A stretch of 64,000 nt of DNA from Desulfatibacillum aliphaticivorans DSM 15576 (GTDB lineage Bacteria; Desulfobacterota; Desulfobacteria; Desulfobacterales; Desulfatibacillaceae): assembly GCF_000429905.1 (NCBI RefSeq), contig NZ_KE386982.1, positions 208,551 to 272,550 on the forward strand, written 5' to 3'. A program made the position numbers and the translations under genes. Positions 34,574 to 43,623 of the stretch are shown in pieces; the first letter of the stretch is position 1, and each line of letters opens with the position of its first letter. Under the pieces are notes generated by a model, which was given only the letters and a program-made list of their open reading frames with translations, did no database searches and was not told where the DNA came from.

Positions 34574-36049
34574 ATGAGCAATCATAAATGGAAGCCTATT
34601 GAGGATCTGCAGGATGATTGGAGAGAACTTGCTTCCCATGAGTTGGCAGCCTTTTTTCCTATTTGGGCGGAAAGAAAGGTTCGGCTGGGCGACTCCATGG
34701 CCTTCGACCTATTCAACAAAAAATTGATTCGACAATGGGCCATAGAAACAGGGATTATAGAAGGCCTTTATACCATCGACAGAGGCGTCACCCAGGTGCT
34801 GATCGAAGAAGGCATCAAGGCAAGCCTGATTCCCCATGGCAGCCTGAATAAACCTGTTTCCGAGGTGGCGCCATTAATTAAGGATCAGGAAAATGTAGTG
34901 GAGGGGCTTTTTGATTTCGTTTCCCAAAAACGTCAATTGTCCACTTCTTATATCAAACAGATACACCAAGCCCTAACTATCCACCAAGACTATGTAGACG
35001 GAATGGATTCTCTCGGATCCCCTGTTCGTATGAAACTTCTTAAGGGCGAATGGAAAACCCTGGAAAACAACCCGTCCAGGCCTAACGGCAGCCTTCACCA
35101 ATATTGCCCGCCGGAGCATGCCGCAGCGGAAATGGATCGGCTTGTTTCGTTGCACCACCAGCACAGCGAAATGAATGTGCCGCCCGAGATTGAGGCGGCC
35201 TGGCTGCACCATCGTTTCACGCAGATTCATCCATTCCAGGACGGCAACGGACGGGTGGCCCGCGCTTTGGCGTCCCTGGTCTTCATCAGGGCGGGATGGT
35301 TTCCGTTGGTCCTGATTAGCGAGGAGCATAGGACGGAATACATTGAAGCCCTGGAACATGCGGACGCTGGGGATCTCGCCCCGCTTGTGAATATGTTCGC
35401 CCGGATACAAAGGAAAGCCTTCATCAAGGCCTTAGGCATTTCCGAAGATGTATTGACGGAAAAGACGACCATGGACGCCATGCTTCAATCCATTTCCGAG
35501 AAATTGCAGGATCGTACAAAGGCTTCTTCTATGGAAGCAAGCGAAAAACAGAAAGTTTTTGAGTATTCCAAAGAATTGGAGTCGATCGCTAATGACAAGT
35601 TCGTGGGGTTGCGGGACAGACTCTCTGCGATACTGGCGGATTCCGCAAAGGACGTGTCCGTCTCTGTGCTTCCAAGCAAACCAAGCGTCAACAATATCTT
35701 TAGAAATCAAATTCTCAAGGCTGCGGAAGAACTTGATTATTTTGCCGACACTCTAACATATCACGCTTGGGTGCGGCTGCTGATTGACGACAAGCCGGAG
35801 ACCCGCTTTGTTTTGTCCTTTCATTCTTTGGGCTCAGAGTTTGCCGGCGTGCTGGCTTGTTCTGCATTTTTGGATCAACGGGAATTTGGAGAAAACGGAG
35901 AGGTTGATGTACAAGGGCCTGTCGTTATTTGCCCAGACCCTTTTCAGTTCTCGTACAATCAGGAGTTGCCTCAAATCATCTCTTCCTTTGAGAAATGGCT
36001 CGACCAAGCACTTCTTTACGGCCTCGCACAATGGAAACAAAGCCTTTAA
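34574..36049 (+). CDS. Fic domain protein (probable AMPylator) with N-terminal inhibitory motif
   Basis: A 491-aa Fic protein. The catalytic motif HPFQDGNGRVAR (about 218-229) matches HxFx(D/E)GNGRxxR in full, so nucleotide transfer to a target hydroxyl is expected. An N-terminal TGIIEG (about 59-64) fits the (S/T)xxxE(G/N) inhibitory helix of class II Fic enzymes, whose Glu blocks ATP gamma-phosphate placement. The C-terminal about 200 residues (after KALGISEDVLTEK) are not a family I recognise and could hold a target- or DNA-binding module. ATG 34574 follows GGAAAAGG; a TTG 12 nt upstream is less likely. No antitoxin gene is seen. GC content looks slightly lower than in neighbours, a hint of transfer. 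Confidence 0.88.
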   Translation: MSNHKWKPIEDLQDDWRELASHELAAFFPIWAERKVRLGDSMAFDLFNKKLIRQWAIETGIIEGLYTIDRGVTQVLIEEGIKASLIPHGSLNKPVSEVAPLIKDQENVVEGLFDFVSQKRQLSTSYIKQIHQALTIHQDYVDGMDSLGSPVRMKLLKGEWKTLENNPSRPNGSLHQYCPPEHAAAEMDRLVSLHHQHSEMNVPPEIEAAWLHHRFTQIHPFQDGNGRVARALASLVFIRAGWFPLVLISEEHRTEYIEALEHADAGDLAPLVNMFARIQRKAFIKALGISEDVLTEKTTMDAMLQSISEKLQDRTKASSMEASEKQKVFEYSKELESIANDKFVGLRDRLSAILADSAKDVSVSVLPSKPSVNNIFRNQILKAAEELDYFADTLTYHAWVRLLIDDKPETRFVLSFHSLGSEFAGVLACSAFLDQREFGENGEVDVQGPVVICPDPFQFSYNQELPQIISSFEKWLDQALLYGLAQWKQSL

Positions 36050-36059
36050 CGCAAAGGCA

Positions 36060-37625
36060 TTATTCCGTCCTGATGATTTCCACCTTGGAGACGGCGTTCA
36101 GGCTGTAGAGGTCCGGCCGGCGGTCGTGCAGGGGCCGGACCGTGGCCACGTGCCGCTGTTGGGCCAAAGCCGAAAGCGTCAGCTCCGAAACCACCGCCGC
36201 CTCCACGTTGGGATCGGCCTCGCCTTCCACGCCTTTTTCCGGGAATGAAAAATCGCTGGGCGTCAGGATGGCGGACTGGCTGTAATTCAGGAACGATCCC
36301 GCCCGAGTCTGCATGTTTCCCACGTTGCCGGTCATGACCACGTAGGCGAAATTCTCCACAGCCCTGGCCTGGGAGCACAAGCGCACCCTGAAGTAAGCCT
36401 TTTTTTCCTCCGTATAATAGGGCACGAAAAAGACCTCGGCGCCCGCCAAAGTCAGGAGCCTGGAGGTCTCGGGAAACTCGATGTCGTAGCAAATCTGGAT
36501 GGCCACCCTGGCGTACGGCGTTTGAAAAAGGCGAATGGCCCTGCCTGGCTGGATGTTGGCCTCCTCCCTTTCCGCCGGGGTGATGTGCAGCTTCTCCTGG
36601 GTGTACACATGGCCCGTGGGCGTGAACAAATGGGCCGTGTTGTATATGGAGTCCCCGTCCAGGACGGGCTGGGATCCGCCCACAATATACAGGTTGTATT
36701 TCCGGGCCAGCCCTTGGAACATTTCCACGTACCTATCCGTGTACTCGGTGAGTTTGCGCACCATGTCTCCGTAGGTCGTTTCTTTCATGCAACTGAACAT
36801 CTGGAAGGTGAAATACTCGGGAAACACCAGAAAATGGCAATGATAGGAGCTGCTGAAGTCGGCGAAAAAGCCCACGTTCCTTTCAATCTCCTCCCAGGAC
36901 GCCACGGGCTTCATGGCGTATTGAGCCGCGCACACGCGGATGCGCCGCGCCGGATGCTTGACGGAGAAGGAGGAGGCGATGCGCTTTTTGGCCTCGTTGA
37001 AATCCGGGTTGGGCATTTCCAGATAGGTGCTGTAATTGAGGCTGGCCTTGTCAATGGTGATGTCCAGCTGGACCTTTTTAACCTGATAACCGGCCTTGAG
37101 ATGGGCGTTCAGCGCTTGATCCCGCAGATCTCCATTGACTACCTTTTGCACGTATTGCTCGGCGCTCATTTTGCCTGCGTGCTCCTGGTATCCGGGAATG
37201 CGGCCGTAGGCGATCATGCGGCGCAGGTTGTAGCGCTTAAGCAAGGCCCTCCTGCGTTGATACAAAAGCATGGCCACGCCTTTTCTGCGGTATTCGGGAT
37301 GCACCCCGATGTCCGCTCCGTAAAGCGTATCCCCGTCCTGATTATGGGTGCTGAAGGTGCCTGCGCCCGTAATTTCGTCCACGTCGTACCAGAAGTCGTC
37401 GTCGATGTTGACGATGATGGCCGTACAATATCCCACAATGCGGTCTTTATGGACGGCCACGAACTGTCCGTCGGGAAAGGCCTTGAACTGCATTTCGTAT
37501 TGACGTTGATTGTATATGAATTCAGGAGGATAGTCGTTGTAGATGGCCCGGCTGCATTCGATAATCCGGGGAATGTCCGACTCACGCCAACGGCGGGTGG
37601 TTATTTTCAGGCGTTTTTCTTTCAT
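36060..37625 (-). CDS. GNAT acetyltransferase fused to a carbon-nitrogen hydrolase
   Basis: A 521-aa two-domain enzyme. Residues about 8-215 are a GNAT domain (acetyl-CoA loop GVHPEYRRKGVAMLLYQRRR, quoted exactly at 20 residues). Residues about 228-515 are a nitrilase-superfamily domain with the complete triad: Glu in FPEYFTF, Lys in EKLHITPAE and Cys in IQICYDIEFPE. Nitrilase-type domains hydrolyse amides or nitriles, or transfer acyl groups. The fusion is known in the family as a RimI-nitrilase pairing, but its substrate is not. Start supported by AAAGGA. It converges on the fic gene, with 10 nt between stops. Confidence 0.9.
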   Translation of the reverse strand: MKEKRLKITTRRWRESDIPRIIECSRAIYNDYPPEFIYNQRQYEMQFKAFPDGQFVAVHKDRIVGYCTAIIVNIDDDFWYDVDEITGAGTFSTHNQDGDTLYGADIGVHPEYRRKGVAMLLYQRRRALLKRYNLRRMIAYGRIPGYQEHAGKMSAEQYVQKVVNGDLRDQALNAHLKAGYQVKKVQLDITIDKASLNYSTYLEMPNPDFNEAKKRIASSFSVKHPARRIRVCAAQYAMKPVASWEEIERNVGFFADFSSSYHCHFLVFPEYFTFQMFSCMKETTYGDMVRKLTEYTDRYVEMFQGLARKYNLYIVGGSQPVLDGDSIYNTAHLFTPTGHVYTQEKLHITPAEREEANIQPGRAIRLFQTPYARVAIQICYDIEFPETSRLLTLAGAEVFFVPYYTEEKKAYFRVRLCSQARAVENFAYVVMTGNVGNMQTRAGSFLNYSQSAILTPSDFSFPEKGVEGEADPNVEAAVVSELTLSALAQQRHVATVRPLHDRRPDLYSLNAVSKVEIIRTE

Positions 37626-37772
37626 TGCAGGCGTCCTTTGTGCCCAAAAAGAAATTAGCGCCGAAGAACGCGGCCCGGCTGGCCATGGCGCTTTCGGCTA
37701 TAAAAGTCGCCCTGTACAGCCCCCAAACGAATTAATCAACAAAATTTATGGCGTGAAAAGATCCAAAAACAA

Positions 37773-37804
37773 AAAAAGGCGGCCAGAGGGCGGGCCGCCT
37801 TTTT
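37773..37804 (-). terminator. Intrinsic terminator downstream of the LysM gene
   Basis: A 12-bp stem (AAAAAGGCGGCC with GGCCGCCTTTTT) and an 8-nt loop, starting 45 nt beyond the LysM gene stop. On the minus strand the hairpin ends in seven T residues, a textbook intrinsic terminator. Confidence 0.85.
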
Positions 37805-37848
37805 AATCGTTTGAAATTGCTTTAGATCCTGCAAAGGCGCAAGACAAG

Positions 37849-38529
37849 CTACTCCACGTAAATCTTGTCTCCGGAGTAGATGGGTTCGTGCTCTTTCAGG
37901 TTGTTCAGCTTGCGCAGGGCGTCCAGGGAAACCCCGTACCTTTTGTGGATGCTGTACAAGGTGTCGCCGGCCTGAACCACGTGGTATTTCCGGTCAGCGC
38001 TCTTTGCGGGGGCCGCAGTACGGGTTGGAGCCGGCGCAGGAGCCGGGGCCGGGCGCGATACAGCCGGTGCGGGACGGGAGCTTGCCTGTCTTCTAAGCTC
38101 CTCAATCTTGGCCGAAAGTTTCATGCTTTCTTCCACGGCCGTCTGCGCGTTCTGATCGATCCGGTCCAGTTTGATGTTCCAGGCGGCTAAATTGGATTCC
38201 AATTTGGTCAGGCGGCTTTCTATGTCCTTCACCTGCTTGGAAACTCCGGAGTAGTCGCCCGTAGGCTCGGAGCCGCCGCCCAGGAAAAAGAACAGGACGG
38301 CGATAATCACCAGAACCGCCACAGCTCCGCCGATCCAATAAAGCATTTGGCGGCCAGTGCTGTCTTCCAGAAAGGATTCGTCATCCTCCCATTCGTCCTC
38401 GGTTTTGGCTTCTTCGGTAAAACCCGGGTTGGAGAAGCCGCTTTCCACGGGTTCCGTTTCCATGAATTGCTCTTCAGGCGACTTTGCTTTGAATTGATCG
38501 TCCATGTGCTGCTGCTCCTGTTCGGACAT
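37849..38529 (-). CDS. Membrane-anchored LysM protein
   Basis: A 226-aa protein with an acidic cytoplasmic N-terminus, one transmembrane helix at about 78-100 (MLYWIGGAVAVLVIIAVLFF), a short coiled coil with heptad Leu/Ile (about 115-160), an Ala/Pro-rich spacer and a C-terminal LysM peptidoglycan-binding motif at about 182-226 (YHVVQAGDTLYSIHKRYGVS). It probably links inner membrane to cell wall. ATG 38529 follows AAGGGGGA at 7 nt; ATG 38592 also has a good RBS (AAGGGGA) and would add 21 basic residues, so the start is uncertain. It ends the minus-strand iorAB-tatD-HD run, 107 nt after the HD gene. Confidence 0.83.
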   Translation of the reverse strand: MSEQEQQHMDDQFKAKSPEEQFMETEPVESGFSNPGFTEEAKTEDEWEDDESFLEDSTGRQMLYWIGGAVAVLVIIAVLFFFLGGGSEPTGDYSGVSKQVKDIESRLTKLESNLAAWNIKLDRIDQNAQTAVEESMKLSAKIEELRRQASSRPAPAVSRPAPAPAPAPTRTAAPAKSADRKYHVVQAGDTLYSIHKRYGVSLDALRKLNNLKEHEPIYSGDKIYVE

Positions 38530-38636
38530 GTGTTCCCCCTTGTTTTTGGCCACTCTGTTCGTGGATTGCCTCCGCCTTTTGGAGTCCCCCATCTTACTGT
38601 CCCCTTCAACGGTTGTCAAATGTCCAGGATCCGGCT

Positions 38637-39221
38637 TTATTGTTTATGGGATATTTTCAGGCCCTTCCACCAATCGGAAGGGGCGGCGTCTATCGCAGCC
38701 TGTGCGATTTCGCGGGCCGCCTCCGTGTGAAGCCCGGCCAGGTTGTTTTCTATCCAATCCTGGACTGGAAACCCCCGCTGCAAGTATTCTTTTGCCGTCA
38801 GCAGGCATTCCAGATGATCGGCGTCCGCGACAATTTTGGCCTCCAGGCTGGATTCGTCGAAAAGCTCCCTGGCCAGCTCCGCCATTTCCCTTCCCAATTC
38901 CGAAGGAAGGCTGTCCGCCTGATCTTCGGCGGCCCTGACATTGGCCGTGGGGCAGTCAAAGTAACGCTGGGCGACTTTATGGAGGTCGTTGATGCGGGCC
39001 TCGGGGATGTCGTGATACAAGGCCATGGTCAGAACCTTTTCCCGATTGGCGCCAATGATTTTGGCCAGCATGCCCGCCAGAACGGCCGTGCGAAAGCTGT
39101 GCTCTGCCACGCTTTCCGGGGCGTCCACGCCCGCCACCCACCAGCCGGAGCGATCCACTCTCCTCAACTGTCCTGCTTCGTACAGGAATCGGGCGATTTT
39201 TTCAGCGCGGCCCTTATCCAT
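38637..39221 (-). CDS. HD-domain phosphohydrolase (HDDC2/YfbR-like 5'-nucleotidase)
   Basis: A 194-aa HD-domain protein. Metal-binding residues are seen as the His of ESVAEHSFR, the HD of ALYHDIPEA and a later Asp in IVADADHLE, the arrangement of the HDDC2/YfbR group that dephosphorylates deoxynucleoside monophosphates. ATG 39221 is chosen because it overlaps the tatD stop as TAATG and has GGAG upstream; a frame 15 codons longer reaches inside tatD. The coupling with tatD suggests a joint house-cleaning role in nucleic-acid or nucleotide turnover. Confidence 0.85.
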   Translation of the reverse strand: MDKGRAEKIARFLYEAGQLRRVDRSGWWVAGVDAPESVAEHSFRTAVLAGMLAKIIGANREKVLTMALYHDIPEARINDLHKVAQRYFDCPTANVRAAEDQADSLPSELGREMAELARELFDESSLEAKIVADADHLECLLTAKEYLQRGFPVQDWIENNLAGLHTEAAREIAQAAIDAAPSDWWKGLKISHKQ

Positions 39222-40021
39222 TAGCTTAGCTCCAACTCGTCCGGGCTGATGCCGTATAGCCGGCACGTATTATTGAAGACCTGATCCGCCAGGGATTCCA
39301 CGTCCTGGGACCGGACTTCCGCGGTTTTTTCAAGCACCCGCCTGACAAAGGCCGGCTCGTTGCGCCGGAACTTGTTTCTCTCCGGCGAAGGCGTCAAATA
39401 GGGCGCGTCGGTTTCCACAAGAATCCGGTCGTCCGGGATTTCCGGCGCCATAGCCCGCAATTCCTCGCCCCTGGCCTTATGGGTGATTACCCCGGTGATG
39501 CCAATATGGAATCCCATGTCCAGATAGGCGTGCATCTCCTCCCTGGTTCCGGAAAAGCAATGCACCACCCCGCCCTGGCCCGGCTGAACTTCAGCCCGAA
39601 GGATTTCCAACAGCCTGCCGTTGGTGTCCCGCTCATGGATGATCAGGGGCAGGCCGGTTTCACGGGCCATTTGAATCTGGCGGATGAACCATTTTTCCTG
39701 GACGTCCTGGGGCGAAAACATGCGGTTGAAGTCCAGGCCGGTTTCCCCCCAGGCCTTGACCTTGGGGCTTTTGGCCAGTTCCCGAAGCTCTTCCAGGACC
39801 TTTTCGCTGCACGACTTGGCGTCGTGAGGATGCACCCCCACCGAAGTAAAGCAGTTTGCCGAGGCTTCGCACAAGGGCACGGCCTTGCGGCAGGTTTTCA
39901 GGGTGATGCCCACAATCATGCAGGCGATCACCCTGTTATCTTTGGCGCGATCCAGGGTTTCCTGGAAATCGTCGTCGTAGGACTTGTCGTCAATGTGACA
40001 GTGGCTGTCAAAAATACGCAT
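39221..40021 (-). CDS. tatD: TatD family metal-dependent hydrolase
   Basis: A 266-aa TIM-barrel hydrolase. The N-terminal FDSHCHIDD metal motif, EIGLD-type segment (WGETGLDFNRMFSP), a QIMARETG-like helix, IIHERDT, VVHCFSGT and the late LVETDAPYLTPSP are all present. TatD proteins are 3'-5' exonucleases or related metallohydrolases acting on DNA/RNA. Length is normal. It sits 32 nt after iorB and overlaps the HD gene by one nucleotide; cotranscription with both is likely. Confidence 0.93.
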   Translation of the reverse strand: MRIFDSHCHIDDKSYDDDFQETLDRAKDNRVIACMIVGITLKTCRKAVPLCEASANCFTSVGVHPHDAKSCSEKVLEELRELAKSPKVKAWGETGLDFNRMFSPQDVQEKWFIRQIQMARETGLPLIIHERDTNGRLLEILRAEVQPGQGGVVHCFSGTREEMHAYLDMGFHIGITGVITHKARGEELRAMAPEIPDDRILVETDAPYLTPSPERNKFRRNEPAFVRRVLEKTAEVRSQDVESLADQVFNNTCRLYGISPDELELS

Positions 40022-40053
40022 TACAAAGTTGCTCTAACCAAGCCTTTCCTTGC

Positions 40054-40641
40054 TTATGCGGCGGCTTCAAAACCCAAATCAAAGGCCTTGAGGTTGGATT
40101 CCAAAAACGCCTGTTTGGTGTTGTCCTTGATGGCCTGCTTGGCCGTGTCCGCCGAAATAGGAATGATCCCCGAGCGAATCAGGGCGCCCAAAAGCACCAT
40201 GTTCAATCCCAGGGGATTGTTGGCTTCGTGGGCCAGCTTAAGAGCGTCAAAAGCCTTGAGGCTGGCGGTCTTGGCCGAAATCAGGTCCAGCATCCGGTCC
40301 AGGGGCGGATACACGCCCTTGCCGATGGCCGCAGTAAACGGGGGCAGGGGGCTGGTGTTGGTGATCACCGCCGTATTCTTGTTGCACCGGTTCAGGGCGC
40401 GAAGCGTCTCGGCGGGCTCAAATCCCAAAAGGACGTCCGCCTCGGAGTCGGAAATAATGGAGCTTTGGGCGTCGCCGAACACAATGGAAGACTCCACCAC
40501 GCCGCCCCTCTGGGCCATGCCGTGGATCTCGCTCATATGAACGGGAATGCCGGACGCCAGGGCCGCCTCGCCCAGGACGCGAGCGGTGAGCAGGTTGCCT
40601 TGTCCTCCCACGGCCACTATGATCAGTCTTACAGGGTCCAT
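40054..40641 (-). CDS. iorB: Indolepyruvate:ferredoxin oxidoreductase, beta subunit
   Basis: A 195-aa gamma-type subunit of the 2-oxoacid:acceptor oxidoreductase family. The N-terminal GGQGNLLTARVLGEAAL, HMSEIHGMAQRGGVVESSIV and LLGFEPAETLRAL are characteristic of IorB. With IorA it oxidatively decarboxylates aryl pyruvates from aromatic amino acid breakdown to acyl-CoA and passes electrons to ferredoxin; it can also run in the reductive direction in anaerobes. It follows iorA after 59 nt. Confidence 0.95.
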   Translation of the reverse strand: MDPVRLIIVAVGGQGNLLTARVLGEAALASGIPVHMSEIHGMAQRGGVVESSIVFGDAQSSIISDSEADVLLGFEPAETLRALNRCNKNTAVITNTSPLPPFTAAIGKGVYPPLDRMLDLISAKTASLKAFDALKLAHEANNPLGLNMVLLGALIRSGIIPISADTAKQAIKDNTKQAFLESNLKAFDLGFEAAA

Positions 40642-40700
40642 GTCTTATATCCTTTCTTACGAGGGAAAGCGCCCCGCAAAAGGCGCTCCCTTATAATTCA

Positions 40701-42554
40701 TTAATCCCTGATGGGAACGATTGCGTGTTCCGGGCAAACCTGGGCGCAAACCGCGCAGCCGATGCATTGCTCCGCATTGATGGCCACCTTGTTGTTTTCC
40801 ACGTACATGGCCGGACAGCCAAGGGCGTCCACGCACAGCCTGTGGTCCTTGCATTTTTCCATATCAATGCGGAAAGGCTTTTTGGCAGGCCGCTTGAGCG
40901 CCTTGGCGTACAGGGGGCAAAGCTCCTGGGCGATGATGACGGATACGCCCTGGTAGGCCAGGGCTTCCTTGATGGCGTCCACGCTCTTTTGCACCTTGTA
41001 CGGCTTGATCACCGTCACGCTTTCCACGCCCAGGCCTTTCACCACGTTTTCAATGGAAATCCGGTTGTAGCCTTCCTGGCCCATGGCGTCGCGGTCCACG
41101 CCGGGATTGGGTTGATGCCCGGTCATGGCCGTGGTTCCGTTGTCCAGGATGACCATGGTCACGTTGTGGTTGTTATGCACCGCGTTGATCAGGCCGGGCA
41201 CGCCGGAATGGAAAAACGTGGAGTCGCCGATGTAGGTGACCACCTTTTGGTCGATGAACTTGGAGAATCCGCAGCCCGTGCTGATGGAGGAGCCCATGCA
41301 GATCAAAAAGTCCGCCGAGGACAGGGGCGGCAAAACCCCAAGGGTGTAGCATCCGATGTCCGTGGGATGCATGATTTCCATATCCTCCGCAGCCTTTTTG
41401 ACTTCGTAGAACACGGCCCGGTGGGTGCAGCCGGCGCACAGGTTGGGCGGCCTGGCCGGAATTTCCGGCAGGTCGGAAAGATCCAGGGACGCGGCAGGCG
41501 CCAGGTCCACGCCAAAGAATCCTGCGATGGCCTTTCTCACGCCGGCGGGATCGAATTCCCCTTCCCGGGAGAAAAGCTCGGGGCCCTTGCCCTTGATCGG
41601 AATGGTGCACCCAACTTCCTGGGCCATGGAGCGCATGGCTTCTTCCATAAAAGGCTCGCCTTCTTCCGCGACCAGGATTTTTTCCTTGCCCTTTAAAAAC
41701 TCGGTTACCTTTGCAACCGGCATGGGATTGGAAAAGCCGATCCTCAAGATGCTGACTTTGTCCGCAACGCCCAGATCGTTCAATGCGTCGCACACGTAAT
41801 TGTAACTCACGCCGTTGCACACAATGCCCCAGGCGCCTTCGCCCTGGACATAGTTGAAATCAGTCTGATCCGTGATTTTTTCCGCTTCCGCCAGCCGTTG
41901 AAGCAAACGGGTGTGAAGCCTGCGGGAAACCGCCGGGATTGCCACCAGATTGAAAGGATCCTTGGTAAAGGAGCCCTTGATGTTGGGCTTTACAAGCTCG
42001 CCCAGGGTGATGGCGCCCGTGGAGTGGTTGATCCGTGTGGTGGTGCGCAGAATTACGGGCTCGCCCAGCTTTTCGGAAAGTTCAAAGGCGTAGGTCGCCA
42101 TTGCCTTGGCTTCAGGCAGGGAAGAAGGCTCCAGCACGCACAATCCGGCCATTTTGCCGTAATACCGGTTGTCCTGCTCGTTCTGGCTGGAAAACATAAA
42201 AGGATCGTCCGCCGTCAAGAGCACCATGCCGGCTTTTACGCCGATGTACGCCAGGGTCATGAGAGCGTCGGCCGCCACATTCACCCCAACATGCTTCATT
42301 ACGCACATGCTGCGGATGCCCGCGTTTGCGGCCGCGGCCGCTACTTCCAGAGCCACCTTTTCGTTGGTGGAATATTCAAAATACAGGTCGCTTTCCTTGG
42401 ACATTTGAAAAAAGGCCAGGGAAAGCTCCGAAGAAGGCGTACCCGGATAGGTTGTGGCGCAGGCCACACCGGCCTCCACCGCGCCTCTGGCGATGGCCTC
42501 GTTTCCCAGAACAAGCATTTCCTTTCCTGGTTGGTCTAACAACAGCTTGTGCAT
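40701..42554 (-). CDS. iorA: Indolepyruvate:ferredoxin oxidoreductase, alpha subunit
   Basis: A 617-aa fused alpha/beta/delta-like subunit. The N-terminal Pyr domain begins LGNEAIARGAVEAGVACATT; the ThDP-binding motif is in the second half, with GDSTFFHSGVPGLINAVHN (quoted at 19 residues) and NGTTAMTGHQPNPG. The C-terminal ferredoxin-like domain keeps cysteines as CxxxxxxC-V-D-A-L-G-C and a full CIGCAVCAQVCPEHAI, so two clusters are expected, although one may be of altered spacing. ATG 42554 follows AAGGA; a frame 26 codons longer has no RBS. It heads the minus-strand iorAB-tatD-HD unit. Confidence 0.95.
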   Translation of the reverse strand: MHKLLLDQPGKEMLVLGNEAIARGAVEAGVACATTYPGTPSSELSLAFFQMSKESDLYFEYSTNEKVALEVAAAAANAGIRSMCVMKHVGVNVAADALMTLAYIGVKAGMVLLTADDPFMFSSQNEQDNRYYGKMAGLCVLEPSSLPEAKAMATYAFELSEKLGEPVILRTTTRINHSTGAITLGELVKPNIKGSFTKDPFNLVAIPAVSRRLHTRLLQRLAEAEKITDQTDFNYVQGEGAWGIVCNGVSYNYVCDALNDLGVADKVSILRIGFSNPMPVAKVTEFLKGKEKILVAEEGEPFMEEAMRSMAQEVGCTIPIKGKGPELFSREGEFDPAGVRKAIAGFFGVDLAPAASLDLSDLPEIPARPPNLCAGCTHRAVFYEVKKAAEDMEIMHPTDIGCYTLGVLPPLSSADFLICMGSSISTGCGFSKFIDQKVVTYIGDSTFFHSGVPGLINAVHNNHNVTMVILDNGTTAMTGHQPNPGVDRDAMGQEGYNRISIENVVKGLGVESVTVIKPYKVQKSVDAIKEALAYQGVSVIIAQELCPLYAKALKRPAKKPFRIDMEKCKDHRLCVDALGCPAMYVENNKVAINAEQCIGCAVCAQVCPEHAIVPIRD

Positions 42555-42890
42555 GGCAGATTCCTTTTTAAGGTTTGTTGGTTTTTTATTTCCTAAGACG
42601 ATATTTGACGCCCGGACCTTAACCCCGGGCATATTTACGAAAAATCCTCACGCTTCAGAGCATGGTGCGCGTTGATTTAAACCTTATTTTCATATACGAG
42701 GATATACAGCCTGTAAAGGCTTTTCCATGGAGAGGCCCCGGCGGGGCGAGCCGCAAAAAAAAACGCCGGGCGTTAAAAAATTCGCGGCTATAAGGCCAGA
42801 GAGACTTCGATTGCGGCCAAATATTGCCTAAAAGCTCTAAATAGTGTAACTCAAAAAGATATTTTAAGATTCATTGTAAGGAGGCAGCAT
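42555..42890. other. Divergent promoter region between iorA and rdgB
   Basis: 336 nt with no gene. The left part is AT-rich (42670-42710), fitting an iorA promoter. A short GC-rich inverted repeat flanked by A runs occurs near 42757-42775 (AACGC-CGG-GCGTT), too small to call a terminator. AAGGAGG precedes rdgB. Confidence 0.5.
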
Positions 42891-43553
42891 ATGACCACCC
42901 CTAAGACGACTTTGGTTCTTGCCACGCGCAATAAAGGAAAAACCCGGGAAATCATGGAAATCCTGAAAGGATACCCGGTCATCATTAAGAATCTGGACGA
43001 TTTCGGCCCCATTCCGGAAGTGGAGGAAGACGGCGAAACCTTTGACGACAACGCATACAAAAAGGCCAGCATCACCGCGCGGATGCTGGGATTCCCCGCC
43101 CTGGCCGACGACTCCGGCCTGGTGGTGAACGCTTTGAACGGCGCTCCCGGCGTATACAGCGCCCGCTATGGCGGCGAGGACCTGGACGACGCAGGCCGTT
43201 GCGACTTGATTTTAAAGGAGTTGGAAGGCAAGGAAGACCGCTCCGCAGCCTTTGAGTGCGTCATATCCCTGGCCGTGCCCACGGGCGCCGCCCTGACCTA
43301 CGAGGGCAGGGTGGAAGGCGTCATCACGGAGACCAAGGCCGGAGACAACGGGTTTGGCTACGATCCGGTTTTCTATTATGAACCCTTTGGCAAAACATTC
43401 GCCCAATCCACGTCCGAAGAAAAAAATCAAGTCAGCCACCGCGGCAAGGCCCTCAGCGAAATGGCCGCCGAGTTTGACAAGGTTCTGATCTGGATCGGCC
43501 AGCAGTTGCGAAACACCCCCGGCCAAGGGGGGCAGTGCCTAAGCGGTGAGTAA
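42891..43553 (+). CDS. rdgB: Non-canonical purine NTP pyrophosphatase (RdgB/HAM1)
   Basis: A 220-aa enzyme that hydrolyses dITP, ITP and XTP to monophosphates and keeps deaminated bases out of DNA. Diagnostic motifs are VLATRNKGKTREI at the N-terminus, ADDSGLVVNALNGAPGVYSA, the GDNGFGYDPVF core and SHRGKAL near the C-terminus. Length is slightly above the usual 200, from a C-terminal tail. Preceded by AAGGAGG and closed by a strong terminator 6 nt after the stop, so it is a single-gene unit. Confidence 0.95.
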   Translation: MTTPKTTLVLATRNKGKTREIMEILKGYPVIIKNLDDFGPIPEVEEDGETFDDNAYKKASITARMLGFPALADDSGLVVNALNGAPGVYSARYGGEDLDDAGRCDLILKELEGKEDRSAAFECVISLAVPTGAALTYEGRVEGVITETKAGDNGFGYDPVFYYEPFGKTFAQSTSEEKNQVSHRGKALSEMAAEFDKVLIWIGQQLRNTPGQGGQCLSGE

Positions 43554-43558
43554 GCTGT

Positions 43559-43590
43559 AAAGCCGGGAGCTTTTTCCCGGCTTTGTTTTT
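43559..43590 (+). terminator. Intrinsic terminator of rdgB
   Basis: A perfect 10-bp stem (AAAGCCGGGA with TCCCGGCTTT), a 6-nt loop and a GTTTTT tail, beginning 6 nt after the rdgB stop codon. Confidence 0.9.
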
Positions 43591-43623
43591 CAGCGAAAAA
43601 TGTTCTCGTTCGGGAGGTGCATC

